A stretch of 64,000 bases of DNA from positions 22,011-86,010 of the forward strand of contig CABQKC010000004.1 in assembly GCA_902464635.1 (NCBI GenBank), read 5' to 3'. Positions 1 through 8,069 of this stretch are shown one piece after another; position 1 is the stretch's first letter, and each line of letters starts with the position of its first letter. This stretch comes from an uncultured Caryophanales bacterium (lineage in GTDB: Bacteria > Bacillota_I > Bacilli_A > RFN20 > CAG-826). The position numbers and the translations under genes were made by a program. The notes beneath the pieces are model-generated. The model did no database searches. It saw nothing but the letters and a program-made list of their open reading frames with translations, and was not told where the DNA came from.

Positions 1-1065
1 AGCGACTCCCATGGCGTCAATTTTATTTTCCTTAATGGCTTTAGCGGCTACTTTTGGATCCATTCTTCCTGCAACTACGATAGGTACATTTACAAATGGT
101 TTTAAAGCAATTGCATCTTCAAGATTACAATTCTCTTCCATATAAATCGGAGGATGTGCCCAATACCAAGCATCATAGGTTCCATTATCGCAGTTAAGCA
201 TATCATAGCCAGCATCCACTAGCATTTTGGCAGCTATTTTACTTTCTTCAAAATCCCTTCCAACTTCTTTATATTCTTCATGAGGAAGAGCACCTTTATT
301 AAATCCCTTAGTTTTAGAAACAATTGAATATCTTAAAGACACAGGATAGTCTTTCCCGCATTTTTCCTTAATGGCTTTTACTATCTCGATTGGGAAACGA
401 TATCTATTTTCTAATGAACCCCCGTATTCATCTTTCCTTCTATTTACATATTTCAAAGTGAATTGATCTAATAGATATCCTTCATGGACTGCATGGACTT
501 CAATTCCATCGACTCCTGCATCTTTGCATAATTTAGAAATACGAGCAAAAGCATCTATCATCTTATGTATTTCTTTTATAGTTAAAGCCCTGCTAGGACA
601 TTTATCTGACCATCTATTCGGAGCAGGGGAAGAAGAGGCACATATCTTTTCTATATCCAAGAATGGTTTGCATAATAATTTCAGTGGCTTGTTGTTATTT
701 ATTGTAACCATCATTTGGTTAACTGCCATTGAACGTCCAAAACCTGCTGTAAGTTGGACAAACATCTTAGACCCATATGAATGTATTTCATCCATGAACT
801 TCTTTAGTTTCTTATACATTCCTTTATTCGAATATAACCATTGCCCACCCATTGGGTTTTGGATAGGGGCAATGCCAGGAAGGATAAGTCCTACATTGTT
901 TTTGGCTTTTCCTAATAAGAATTTGGCGGCTTCTTCATCAAAATGAGGACGTTCCATCCATCCAAAAATAGATGTCCCTCCCATAGAAGTCATAACAATG
1001 CGGTTTTTAATCTCGCAGTTATTAATTCTCCAAGGTGTAAATAACGGTTCTAATTCTTTATCCAT
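1..1065 (-). CDS. NADH:flavin oxidoreductase, Old Yellow Enzyme family (3' part outside window)
   Basis: Reverse-strand frame open for 355 codons from the ATG at 1065 to the window edge, so the C-terminal part is missing. An AAAGGA ribosome site lies 8 nt before the start. The translation has the FMN-barrel landmarks of the Old Yellow Enzyme/2,4-dienoyl-CoA reductase family: NRIVMTSMGG near the N-terminus, then GVDGIEVHAVHEGYLLDQF followed by NRRKDEYGGSLENRYRF around residues 185-225, and VVAGRMDP close to the edge. Enzymes of this type reduce activated C=C bonds, and long members (about 650 residues) carry extra FAD/NAD domains and an FeS cluster. Whether this one is long or short cannot be seen. 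The substrate is unknown. It is transcribed away from the HAD phosphatase gene, same strand. Confidence 0.85.
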   Translation of the reverse strand, partial: MDKELEPLFTPWRINNCEIKNRIVMTSMGGTSIFGWMERPHFDEEAAKFLLGKAKNNVGLILPGIAPIQNPMGGQWLYSNKGMYKKLKKFMDEIHSYGSKMFVQLTAGFGRSMAVNQMMVTINNNKPLKLLCKPFLDIEKICASSSPAPNRWSDKCPSRALTIKEIHKMIDAFARISKLCKDAGVDGIEVHAVHEGYLLDQFTLKYVNRRKDEYGGSLENRYRFPIEIVKAIKEKCGKDYPVSLRYSIVSKTKGFNKGALPHEEYKEVGRDFEESKIAAKMLVDAGYDMLNCDNGTYDAWYWAHPPIYMEENCNLEDAIALKPFVNVPIVVAGRMDPKVAAKAIKENKIDAMGVA

Positions 1066-1152
1066 AAATATGTCCTTTAATTGAATTGATTTTAGCATGC
1101 GAAAAGAAATTAACGATATTCAAATCTTTTTAATGTGTCTATTTTTAATTAT

Positions 1153-1965
1153 TTAGTCTAATAAACCAAAATGAGCCATTGCCTTAGCCCACCCATCATT
1201 ATCTATGTCATCAGTTACGTAATCTGCGACTGATTTTGCTTCCCCGTTTCCATTGCCCATGGCAACAGAAGTCCCTGCGAATAGAAGCATTTCGATATCA
1301 TTAGAAGTATCGCCAATAGTCAAGGCATTTTCTTGTTCATATCCATAATATTCAAGTACGGATAATATTCCTTTTGCCTTATCTGAATCTTTTAACATGA
1401 TATCAACGGCAAATTCGTCCCATCTAGCAGATTTACAATCTTCAAGGTGAGGAAGTATCAAAGATTCTTCAAATTCGTCGCAAAAGGCGATCATTTGATA
1501 GACGGTTCTATCATAATGGTCTGGGAATGTTCTTGGTTGAGGGAACCTTGTTCCATATTTTTCATGAGCAGAAATAACTCTTTCATCAATCATGTTGATA
1601 TGACCTTCGTTTTCTTCAATCAAGGTCAAACCGAATTTAAGTTTTTTAGCAAAAAGAATCATTTTATCTACTACAGTAGGTGGAATTGGATATCTATAGA
1701 TGATATTCCCTCCGATGATTGCATTGCTTCCATTCATCGTTATAAGTCCATCTGGGTGAAATAGATTTAAAACACCAGATTTCCTGATTAAGTAATAATT
1801 CCTGCCAGAGCACAAGAAAACCTTTATTCCGTTCTCCTGCATTTTCTCGATAGCTTCGATCGCAGAAGGGGGGACCCTATTTGTCTTATGGGAGAATAAT
1901 GTTCCATCAATATCAGTGAACACTATCTTGATTTTGTCTTTCTTGTTAACTATCGCTTCTTTCAT
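1153..1965 (-). CDS. HAD-superfamily phosphatase, Cof/IIB type
   Basis: A 270-residue protein with the HAD nucleophile motif FTDIDGTLF near residue 16-24 (DxD pair), the SGRN motif of the Cof/YidA subfamily, a C2-type cap in the middle and the terminal GDTSNDIEML metal-binding motif. This is the usual length and layout of Cof-like haloacid dehalogenase hydrolases, cytosolic phosphatases of sugar phosphates or cofactors; the substrate cannot be told from sequence. A TATATA box sits 6 nt before the ATG with no clear ribosome site, so the message may be leaderless. It lies back to back with the Ord-like gene at 2106, sharing a 140-nt promoter region. Confidence 0.88.
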   Translation of the reverse strand: MKEAIVNKKDKIKIVFTDIDGTLFSHKTNRVPPSAIEAIEKMQENGIKVFLCSGRNYYLIRKSGVLNLFHPDGLITMNGSNAIIGGNIIYRYPIPPTVVDKMILFAKKLKFGLTLIEENEGHINMIDERVISAHEKYGTRFPQPRTFPDHYDRTVYQMIAFCDEFEESLILPHLEDCKSARWDEFAVDIMLKDSDKAKGILSVLEYYGYEQENALTIGDTSNDIEMLLFAGTSVAMGNGNGEAKSVADYVTDDIDNDGWAKAMAHFGLLD

Positions 1966-2105
1966 CTTAACTATATATTTTACACGATTAGTCCTTATAT
2001 AGATAAACCAAGTTTAACGATTTAATCAATATGTCGATAAAAATGAGTACATATGTTGAATAAGTATATTTTTATCGTTAATTTATCCATATAGGAGGCA
2101 AAAAA

Positions 2106-3134
2106 ATGCCAAAAATAAAAGTAGTCCAATATGGATGTGGGAAGATGAGTAAATACATCCTCCGTTACCTCGTCGACAAGGGCGCCCAAATCGTCGGTGC
2201 CATTGATGTTAATCCTAAAATCGTTGGGATGGATGTCGGTGAATTTGCAGAGCTTGGCTATAAATTAGGAGTCAAGATCTCTAATAACGCTGATGAAGTA
2301 TTAGATTCTTGCGATCCTGACATTGCAGTTGTCACCTTATTCTCTACTGTCGAAGATTGTTTCCCTCACTTCATGAAATGTCTTGAAAGAGGAATTAATG
2401 TCATCACGACTTGTGAAGAAATGACTTATTGCTGGAATACAGATCCATTACATGCGAATATCCTAGATAAAACCGCTAAAGAAAATGGTGCAACTATCGT
2501 AGGAAGTGGCATGGAAGATATATTCTGGGTCAATATGGTTGCTTTAGTTGCAGGAGGTTGCCATAAGATTAGCAAAATAGAAGGTGCAGTTTCTTATAAT
2601 GTTGAAGAATATGGCTTAGCATTAGCAAAAGCCCATGGGGTTGGATTAACTCCTGAAGAATTCGAAAAGACATTAGCCCATCCTGAAACAATAGTTCCTT
2701 CTTATGTCTGGAATAGTAATGATGCTTTAGCAAGTGCTTTGGGATTATCAATTGAATCCACTACCCAAAAAGCAGTCCCGTATTTCGAGGATAAAGATAT
2801 TTATTCCAAGACGATGGGAAGAACCATCAAGAAAGGTGAATGTGTTGGAATGGCAGCGGTGGTTACTACCAAAACCCATCAAGGAATCACTCTTGAAACC
2901 CAATGCATTGGTAAAGTATATGGTCCAGATGATGGAGATATGTGCGATTGGAAGATTAGTGGTGAACCAAACACTGAATTCCATGTCGTTAAACCTGCAA
3001 CAGTTGAACATACCTGTGCAACAATAGTAAATAGAATTCCTGATGTCATTTCGGATGAACCAGGATTAATAACCTTGGATGAACTACCATGTAATGAATA
3101 TATGGTTTATCCAATGGAAAATTATATCTATTAA
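2106..3134 (+). CDS. Ord-like NAD(P)-dependent dehydrogenase (dihydrodipicolinate reductase-like fold)
   Basis: A 342-residue protein opening with a Rossmann-type VVQYGCGKMSKYILRYL segment, followed by AIDVNPKIVGMDVGE, as in the DapB-like and 2,4-diaminopentanoate dehydrogenase (Ord) family. Members oxidise amino acid-derived substrates with NAD(P). The internal ATIVGSGMEDIFW and IEGAVSYNVEEYG stretches fit that family's catalytic half. The start is well supported by AGGAGG seven nt upstream. The gene is monocistronic, closed by a hairpin terminator at 3153-3180. No ornithine fermentation partners (Ora enzymes) are in the window, so the true substrate stays open; the diaminopentanoate assignment is only a family-level guess. 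Confidence 0.65.
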   Translation: MPKIKVVQYGCGKMSKYILRYLVDKGAQIVGAIDVNPKIVGMDVGEFAELGYKLGVKISNNADEVLDSCDPDIAVVTLFSTVEDCFPHFMKCLERGINVITTCEEMTYCWNTDPLHANILDKTAKENGATIVGSGMEDIFWVNMVALVAGGCHKISKIEGAVSYNVEEYGLALAKAHGVGLTPEEFEKTLAHPETIVPSYVWNSNDALASALGLSIESTTQKAVPYFEDKDIYSKTMGRTIKKGECVGMAAVVTTKTHQGITLETQCIGKVYGPDDGDMCDWKISGEPNTEFHVVKPATVEHTCATIVNRIPDVISDEPGLITLDELPCNEYMVYPMENYIY

Positions 3135-3152
3135 TAACAACTTCATCTTACT

Positions 3153-3180
3153 AGGAGGGGCAACCCTCCTTTTCCTTTTT
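3153..3180 (+). terminator. Rho-independent terminator after the Ord-like gene
   Basis: Seven-bp stem AGGAGGG/CCCTCCT (3153-3159 with 3164-3170) closed by a GCAA tetraloop and followed by a T-rich tail. It lies 19 nt after the stop codon. Confidence 0.88.
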
Positions 3181-3224
3181 GTCAGATGACAAGGTAATAG
3201 AAAAATGCAATATTTTGTAGAATT

Positions 3225-3270
3225 AATGCTTTTTTGTCACGTTTCTGTTGCAATGATTCTGCTAAACAAC
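3225..3270. repeat. Dispersed repeat copy R1 (left flank of locus A)
   Basis: Contains GTTTCTGTTGCAATGATTCT followed by AACAACAAATAG. Closely related copies occur at 3341-3375 (R2), 3994-4040 (R3) and 7546-7591 (R4); R1 and R4 bracket locus A in the same orientation. R1 and R3 also share the 19-nt AACAAATAGATTTTAAGGT just downstream. Probably ends of an IS30-like element or of a small derivative. Confidence 0.6.
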
Positions 3271-3340
3271 AAATAGATTTTAAGGTGTTAGATGACAAAG
3301 TTATTGCAACAAAATAGGACAGTTTAACGAATTTCTGAAC

Positions 3341-3375
3341 TTTTAGCGTGTCCCTGTTGCAATGACTCTGGCCAA
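3341..3375. repeat. Dispersed repeat copy R2 with inverted partner
   Basis: TTTTAGCGTGTCCCTGTTGC then AATGACTCTG, matching R1 and R4. An inverted copy of its core, TCATTGCAACAG, lies at 3452-3463, so R2 and that copy form a 12-bp perfect inverted repeat about 85 nt apart. A further inverted partial copy, TATTGCAACA, is at 3302-3311. Confidence 0.55.
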
Positions 3376-3545
3376 ATTTGCATTATCCCGTGCTTTCGGC
3401 CATATTGTAGGCGTAGCGAAAGGCCGGCCGAGAGTGAGTTTGACTAACTCATTGCAACAGCCGCCCACCCCTTGGGGTGGTGTATACATATTAACAATAC
3501 GGTGACTATGGGTGTCCTGTCCATGCCTACTTTATTGATAGCACT

Positions 3546-3698
3546 TCAGCCGAGGTATCTTGAGTTGCTGATGATTTCCCTGTAGATGGTCGAGCGCGAC
3601 TTCTTCAGCATCGACGCTACATCCCTCAGTGAAAGGCCCTTTGCTATGCCGGCCTGCAGGTTTATCCTGTCGTCGTGGTCTAGTCTTTTCTTTGACAT
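3546..3698 (-). pseudogene. Truncated IS30-family transposase, N-terminal helix-turn-helix only
   Basis: A 50-codon reverse-strand frame with a good ribosome site (AAAGGAGATG just before the ATG at 3698). It encodes an HTH_38-type segment: LDHDDRINLQAGIAKGLSLR followed by DVASMLKKSRSTIYREI. This is the expected start of an IS30-family transposase, normally about 300-400 residues with a DDE catalytic core. A TGA follows residue 50, and no DDE core is seen in any frame downstream, so the gene is a relic. The surroundings (3370-3780) are clearly more GC-rich than the flanking housekeeping genes, which supports foreign origin. It could alternatively be a small stand-alone HTH protein. Confidence 0.6.
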
Positions 3699-3993
3699 TT
3701 CATCTCCTTTTCGGGCGGCGGCAACCCCATTATGCCAACCAGGCCGCGGCCGACGCGAACCCCTAGGGGTTTTGAAAGGATTTACGGATACGGATCCAAA
3801 TCCGTTACTATCACGAAATTCATTAGCTTTCCAGGAACAACCAATCTTAGTGTTTTAGGAATCACCGAAATTGGTGAAAGTTAAATCCCGAGGGGAATAC
3901 TGTTTTGCCAAAAAGGGGAAAATAACATTCACCAATTTGGGCAACATAGCCAAAAAATCCCGTGGTCAATGGTGGATTTGGCGCTTGGATACC

Positions 3994-4040
3994 ATTTGTT
4001 GCAACAACTCTGTCAAGTAACAAATAGATTTTAAGGTAGC
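3994..4040. repeat. Dispersed repeat copy R3, upstream of the locus A promoter
   Basis: TTTGTTGCAACAACTCTGTC followed by AAGTAACAAATAGATTTTAAGG. It shares AACAAATAGATTTTAAGGT with R1 and the CTGTC-AGTAAC stretch with R4. It ends about 7 nt before the -35 box of the locus A promoter. Confidence 0.5.
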
Positions 4041-4046
4041 CAAGTG

Positions 4047-4075
4047 TTGACAATATTTTTTTGCAACGTTATAAT
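4047..4075 (+). promoter_or_regulatory. Consensus sigma-A promoter of locus A
   Basis: TTGACA at 4047-4052, exactly 17 nt, then TATAAT at 4070-4075: a perfect housekeeping promoter. It would start the message about 45 nt before the peptidase gene. No ECF-type element like that of locus B is seen here. Confidence 0.8.
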
Positions 4076-4134
4076 GGGTTCACAAATCATCATCAACCAA
4101 CCGTTTCGAGTAAAAAATAGGAGGTATTTTGTTT

Positions 4135-5553
4135 ATGAAAGGGGTTTGTTCTAAAAAGATGCCATGGGCTTTGCTTTCGATGCCCATGCTGCTACTCATG
4201 TTGTGTCCTGCCTGCTCTTCGGCTACGTTTGAAATCCCGGAGCCGAGGCAAAAGGCAATCGTGGACAAGAACGTGTTCAGCATTCCTGCCGGCAAGGGCT
4301 ATTTGGAAAACCATTTAAATTCGACGCTTGCCGAACGCGGGCTAGGAATCCAGCGCGCCAAGTTCGTCCCGACTATAGTTGATGGATACGTTAGATACTG
4401 TTACTATTTCGATTTCGAGGATGACAATGGTTATGCAGTTTTCGATGACGAAGGATTGTACCGCTTTGTGAAGGATGGGGACTTCCCATGGATATTCGAA
4501 AGGGATGTCTATTACGATTTGGAAGGCGGCTTTCTTGCCTATGACGACCAGGCCGACTGCTTAAGGAAGGTGGATGACATCACCGGCAACACACTCGACG
4601 ACATCTATCCCGTCTGCCTCCAAAAAAGCGCATACAGCAGTATAGACGGCTGCATAAAATCCGCCGAGCTGTCCAGTTATATCGCTGCCGTCCACCCTAC
4701 GTGGACTTTGGCCTACACGACGATAATGCAGGACTATTCAAAGCGCCGAATGAACACAAATAGCTATTATTATCAAGAGAAATTATTTGAAGATGGGAAT
4801 CCTGAAGGTTCATACTCTGAAGGAAACTGTGGTCCCAACGCCATGTATTCGTTTCTATACAACCTGCCGACTGTTTCTTGCCCTAGTGGGACCAACTATC
4901 AATATTGCAATAATCTTATCAATGGCAGGAGAGTTACGCCGAGAAGGCAGTACTTCCTTGACGGTCTGGATGTTTTTTCCGATGCCTTGTCCGATAACGT
5001 CTACTATTTGGACGAAAACGGGAATTATCAAACCTCCCCGGCACCTTCCCCCAGAATTAACAGAGTACACTGGCACCTGCAACCATCTAACATGCCTGTT
5101 TGGTCCCGCAGCGATGACCTCTATTGGCAGGTTAGGGCAGAATCCATAGAAAGGGGCTATGACCCAAGGTACGGGTTCAGCATGTACGATCACAGCGAGG
5201 CCGTTTTGGAAACGATACTCAATTCCTATTACGGGCATAGCGCCAATATCTATAGGACCGAGGTCTTGCTGGACATTACATCGAATATCGTTTACGGAAT
5301 TCCGGTCGTTATGTCTACGAACGGTTCATTGTCTTACAGCAACCACGGAATGGTTGTTTACGGCTACAAGCGCTATACCTATAACGAAACCGTAAACGGC
5401 GCCTCCGTAACCAAGTCTGCATACATGCTTTTGGTTGACGATGGTTGGGCTCCCGATGGCGATCCTAATCAACGGTGGTTTGATCCAAACAGGACATCTA
5501 TAAATAGGTTTTTTTGCACCGATAGGAATTCCTTGACTTGGCCAAGTTGCTAG
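4135..5553 (+). CDS. Secreted papain-fold (C39-like/C10-like) cysteine peptidase, locus A
   Basis: A 472-residue protein from the ATG at 4135; an in-frame TTG at 4129 is possible, but AGGAGG at 4119-4124 would then be only 4 nt away. N-terminal signal segment ALLSMPMLLLMLCPACSS (the cysteine is a poor lipobox), then a roughly 190-residue prodomain-like region. The core has the nucleophile motif EGNCGPNAMYSFLY (Cys232) and the general-base motif SNHGMVVYGY (His404), followed by LLVDDGW, in the order expected of C39-like and streptopain-type peptidases. It ends FFCTDRNSLTWPSC. It is first in an operon with a lipoprotein (10 nt later) and a radical SAM enzyme. Codons are visibly GC-richer than in the neighbours, a sign of transfer. 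Its target is unknown. The same set recurs at 18864-22184. Confidence 0.75.
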   Translation: MKGVCSKKMPWALLSMPMLLLMLCPACSSATFEIPEPRQKAIVDKNVFSIPAGKGYLENHLNSTLAERGLGIQRAKFVPTIVDGYVRYCYYFDFEDDNGYAVFDDEGLYRFVKDGDFPWIFERDVYYDLEGGFLAYDDQADCLRKVDDITGNTLDDIYPVCLQKSAYSSIDGCIKSAELSSYIAAVHPTWTLAYTTIMQDYSKRRMNTNSYYYQEKLFEDGNPEGSYSEGNCGPNAMYSFLYNLPTVSCPSGTNYQYCNNLINGRRVTPRRQYFLDGLDVFSDALSDNVYYLDENGNYQTSPAPSPRINRVHWHLQPSNMPVWSRSDDLYWQVRAESIERGYDPRYGFSMYDHSEAVLETILNSYYGHSANIYRTEVLLDITSNIVYGIPVVMSTNGSLSYSNHGMVVYGYKRYTYNETVNGASVTKSAYMLLVDDGWAPDGDPNQRWFDPNRTSINRFFCTDRNSLTWPSC

Positions 5554-5563
5554 GAGGTTTTTT

Positions 5564-6115
5564 ATGAAAAAGAAATTATTATGTGCAACGATATTGATTG
5601 CTATTCTAGCTTCTTGTAAAGGCAATTCTAGCTCCAAAACCGTTAGTGATCAAACACCGATGAGATATGGTTGTGAAGGAGTTGGTATCGAACTTAAAGA
5701 AGGAGGTTATTATAGAATAAATTCCATGAAAATGGGAGATGGGCTTCTTCGGCTTTCCGGCAAATTTATTGTAAATAGGGAAGCGTCTGATTTTTGCGCC
5801 TATATGATTATTGGAACAGATACAATATTAACTTTCAATCTTGTTTACGATTTGAAAAAAGATTGGTCTTTAAACTTAGACGGCTTTATGGAGTTTTCTT
5901 TTATATTGCCGGATGGAATTTATGACATCATAAGAGCCAACCGGGACCATACTATACCAAAAGTTATTTATACCGATTTCGGACTTGGTCCGGCTGAATC
6001 CCCTTTCTTTTTAACAGGATGGATAAGTGATGACATTGCTGAAAAGTATTCTTTTTATCAGCTATTGTATGGCGGCCATTGTGTTGGCGATTTAGATTGC
6101 GTATTATGTGATTAA
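5564..6115 (+). CDS. Lipoprotein of locus A with cysteine-containing C-terminus
   Basis: A 183-residue protein with a type II signal peptide: KKK, hydrophobic core LLCATILIAI and lipobox LASC at residues 15-18. It should be lipidated by the Lgt enzyme encoded at 9360-10118. The mature part is mostly beta-like with no family I recognise. The last residues are GGHCVGDLDCVLCD, three closely spaced cysteines at the extreme C-terminus, unusual for a bacterial lipoprotein. AGGAGG precedes the ATG and the gene lies between the peptidase (10 nt upstream) and the radical SAM gene (8 nt downstream). The tail is a candidate substrate of that enzyme; this is inference. Confidence 0.75.
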   Translation: MKKKLLCATILIAILASCKGNSSSKTVSDQTPMRYGCEGVGIELKEGGYYRINSMKMGDGLLRLSGKFIVNREASDFCAYMIIGTDTILTFNLVYDLKKDWSLNLDGFMEFSFILPDGIYDIIRANRDHTIPKVIYTDFGLGPAESPFFLTGWISDDIAEKYSFYQLLYGGHCVGDLDCVLCD

Positions 6116-6123
6116 CTATTTGC

Positions 6124-7476
6124 ATGAAATATACAATCTTGGGAATCGATGCATGGATTGACGGCAGGTCAGGCTGTTTTGCTTTTAGCGAAAACGACTT
6201 GAATAGAAACGCTTTGAGGTCCTTTGATTTTGACTCTTTCAAACCCTTATATAAAGAATACAACCCTACTTCAGTGACGTTTTGCGTAAATCTAAGCGAT
6301 TCCTGTAACTTGGCGTGTGACTATTGCTTTAACTATAAAAAGAAAAACAAAAGTATTGTTCTTGAAGATGCCTTGTCCTTTCTTGAAACGTGTTTTTCAA
6401 CGTTTCCTAAAAAAGAAAAGTATTATGTAGACCTTTCCGGCAAGGGTGAACCATTGTTGTTTATCGATAAGATTCTAAAGATAAAAGAATATTGTGATAG
6501 AAAATCTAATGAGTTAAACAGAGAAGTTCTTGTCCAGTTCGTTTGCAATGGTACGCTGCTTGAAACAACCATTGCCGAAATTCTTCAAAAGAATGGGATC
6601 CTTTTTGGCGTTTCGCTAGATGGCGATAAGAAAACTCATGACAAGCATAGAAAGACGAAGGATGGAAATTCAACGTATGAGTTGATTCTTAATAATGTTA
6701 CCAGTATCTCTCACCATGAATATGTCGGTGCCGCTTGCACTCTGACTAGTGATGTATTCTCTTTAAAGGAATCGCTCGTTGAACTTTCTAAGACTTTCAA
6801 TACCGTTTCGTATAAACCCAGCAGAGACTGTGAATTTTCTATTAACGAAAAATCTATTGCTCCATGGCTAAAAAGTTATGACGATCTAATAGAGTTTTTA
6901 GTTGAAGAAACAAGTAGGGGGAACCTTAAGTATATAAAGACACTGCTAAATGGGGATGATTATTTTGGGAAATATCTAAAACGAGTTATGCTAAACCAAA
7001 GGAGTACAGTTAGATGTGATGCCGGCTTATCTAGATTTACCCTTGACGACAATGGCTTCGTCTATGCTTGCCCGGCGTCTTTTAAGATAGAGAAACTTAA
7101 AGTAGGCGACAAAAAACACATCGATTTAGACAAGTCTGAAAATTTATTTAGGGAACAAATTATGAAAGAAGGCTGCTGCAATTGTGATTTTCGTAATATT
7201 TGTGGCGGAGAATGCATGGTTGAGAGCTATATTTCAAAGGGCATCAACAAAACGATGTGCAAATACAAGTCTCACCTAATACTCCTTTCGATATATTTCG
7301 CTAAAAAGGTCATGGATTCAAACCAGCAAGCTTTTAGTGATGTGCGTGAATTTTGCATTGAGGTAGATAATAGGCGGAGGTTAGATAAGTCTTTGGCTTT
7401 GTTTTTGGAAAAACATCCAGAGTATGACTTTATTATTGGCAAGCGTGTTTACGACGCCGAAGAAAAGAAATATTAG
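6124..7476 (+). CDS. Radical SAM/SPASM protein, probable peptide or protein maturase, locus A
   Basis: A 450-residue protein. The radical SAM cluster motif CNLACDYC has its cysteines at 61, 65 and 68, followed by DLSGKGEP (SAM-binding GGE-like), VCNGTLL and GVSLDGDKKTHD. The C-terminal SPASM half has cysteines in RCDAG, ACPAS, GCCNCDFRNICGGECM and MCKYK, enough for auxiliary FeS clusters. This is the architecture of anaerobic sulfatase maturases and RiPP or protein modifiers. It is closely related in sequence along the whole length to the protein at 20850. No sulfatase is present, so the natural partner is the peptidase or lipoprotein of the same operon (inference). There is no clear ribosome site; translation may be coupled to the lipoprotein gene ending 8 nt earlier. 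Confidence 0.85.
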   Translation: MKYTILGIDAWIDGRSGCFAFSENDLNRNALRSFDFDSFKPLYKEYNPTSVTFCVNLSDSCNLACDYCFNYKKKNKSIVLEDALSFLETCFSTFPKKEKYYVDLSGKGEPLLFIDKILKIKEYCDRKSNELNREVLVQFVCNGTLLETTIAEILQKNGILFGVSLDGDKKTHDKHRKTKDGNSTYELILNNVTSISHHEYVGAACTLTSDVFSLKESLVELSKTFNTVSYKPSRDCEFSINEKSIAPWLKSYDDLIEFLVEETSRGNLKYIKTLLNGDDYFGKYLKRVMLNQRSTVRCDAGLSRFTLDDNGFVYACPASFKIEKLKVGDKKHIDLDKSENLFREQIMKEGCCNCDFRNICGGECMVESYISKGINKTMCKYKSHLILLSIYFAKKVMDSNQQAFSDVREFCIEVDNRRRLDKSLALFLEKHPEYDFIIGKRVYDAEEKKY

Positions 7477-7545
7477 GAAAAGCTGTTTTGGTCGAATCCG
7501 TGTTTTGGATGGGAAGCCATCTTAGAAAATGGATAATTTTAAGAC

Positions 7546-7591
7546 TTATTGCTTTTTGTCGTGTTTCTGCTGCAATGGTTCTGTCGAGTAA
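7546..7591. repeat. Dispersed repeat copy R4 (right flank of locus A)
   Basis: GTGTTTCTGCTGCAATGGTT then CTGTCGAGTAAC, preceded by TTGCTTTTTGTC as R1 is preceded by TGCTTTTTTGTC. Same orientation as R1, about 4.3 kb away, with the peptidase/lipoprotein/radical SAM operon in between. Confidence 0.55.
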
Positions 7592-7664
7592 CCCTTCCTT
7601 TTTCTTTGCTTTGGAATAACAAAATATAGAGTTTATGAGCAGTGTTTATATAATATAGGTACTT

Positions 7665-8003
7665 ATGGAATATGTAGAATTTAATAATTACGAATCAATA
7701 GTAGACCCTGCTAACAAATTAGTGCATTGCTATAAAGATAGTGAGGGCAATATATTTTATGTTGAGCCTGGTTTTTATGATGGTTTAGAGGGATTCAAAG
7801 AAAAACGTCCTGAATCTTTTCACTTAATTATGGAAGAGATAGATAAAACCATAAAAAGTAAGCATAAGGTTATATTTACTGCCGATTTCGAAAATCCTTG
7901 GATTACTAGAGAAGGATACATTTATAGGGAAATATTTGATATTACTGATCCTCTTTTGATTTTTGTCGAAGATAAATCAAGGGGTTCGGATTATGGGGAT
8001 TAG
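7665..8003 (+). CDS. Hypothetical 112-residue protein
   Basis: A small acidic soluble protein without signal peptide, membrane segment or recognised motif. A TATAAT box at 7649-7654 lies 10 nt before the ATG and there is no ribosome site, so the leader would be only a few nt. It is flanked by repeat R4 on the left and rhaB on the right, and codon use is AT-rich like the chromosome rather than like locus A. Conservation of the reading frame is the main thing lacking; it could be a lineage-specific orphan. Confidence 0.5.
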   Translation: MEYVEFNNYESIVDPANKLVHCYKDSEGNIFYVEPGFYDGLEGFKEKRPESFHLIMEEIDKTIKSKHKVIFTADFENPWITREGYIYREIFDITDPLLIFVEDKSRGSDYGD

Positions 8004-8069
8004 TTTGAGCGTATTTCAATAATGCGTTCATCTCTTTTTTAATTGGTTAATTAAAAGCATAATTATTGC

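Larger units (their letters stand above)
3135..4134. other. 1-kb non-coding island edge with repeats and transposase relic
   Basis: Apart from the terminator, the repeat copies R1-R3, the IS30-type relic and the promoter listed separately, no credible gene is visible. A perfect 11-bp inverted repeat AAATTGGTGAA (3868-3878)/TTCACCAATTT (3928-3938) flanks a 49-nt loop. The frames that remain open here lack ribosome sites and look like chance. Confidence 0.6.

Noticed and set aside
1..3134. Bile-acid or ornithine fermentation cluster from the OYE-type and Ord-like genes
   Set aside because: None of the other genes of either pathway is present and the two genes are divergently arranged.
3586..3858. 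A forward 90-codon frame over the transposase relic
   Set aside because: It is antisense to the clear IS30-type helix-turn-helix frame and has no ribosome site.
4879..4920. Idea that locus A is a bacteriocin/ABC exporter system with a C39 leader peptidase
   Set aside because: The peptidase is a secreted protein without an ABC transporter domain, and no double-glycine precursor gene is visible.
7490..7500. GGTCGAATCC resembling a tRNA T-loop
   Set aside because: No cloverleaf fits; probably chance in the island edge.
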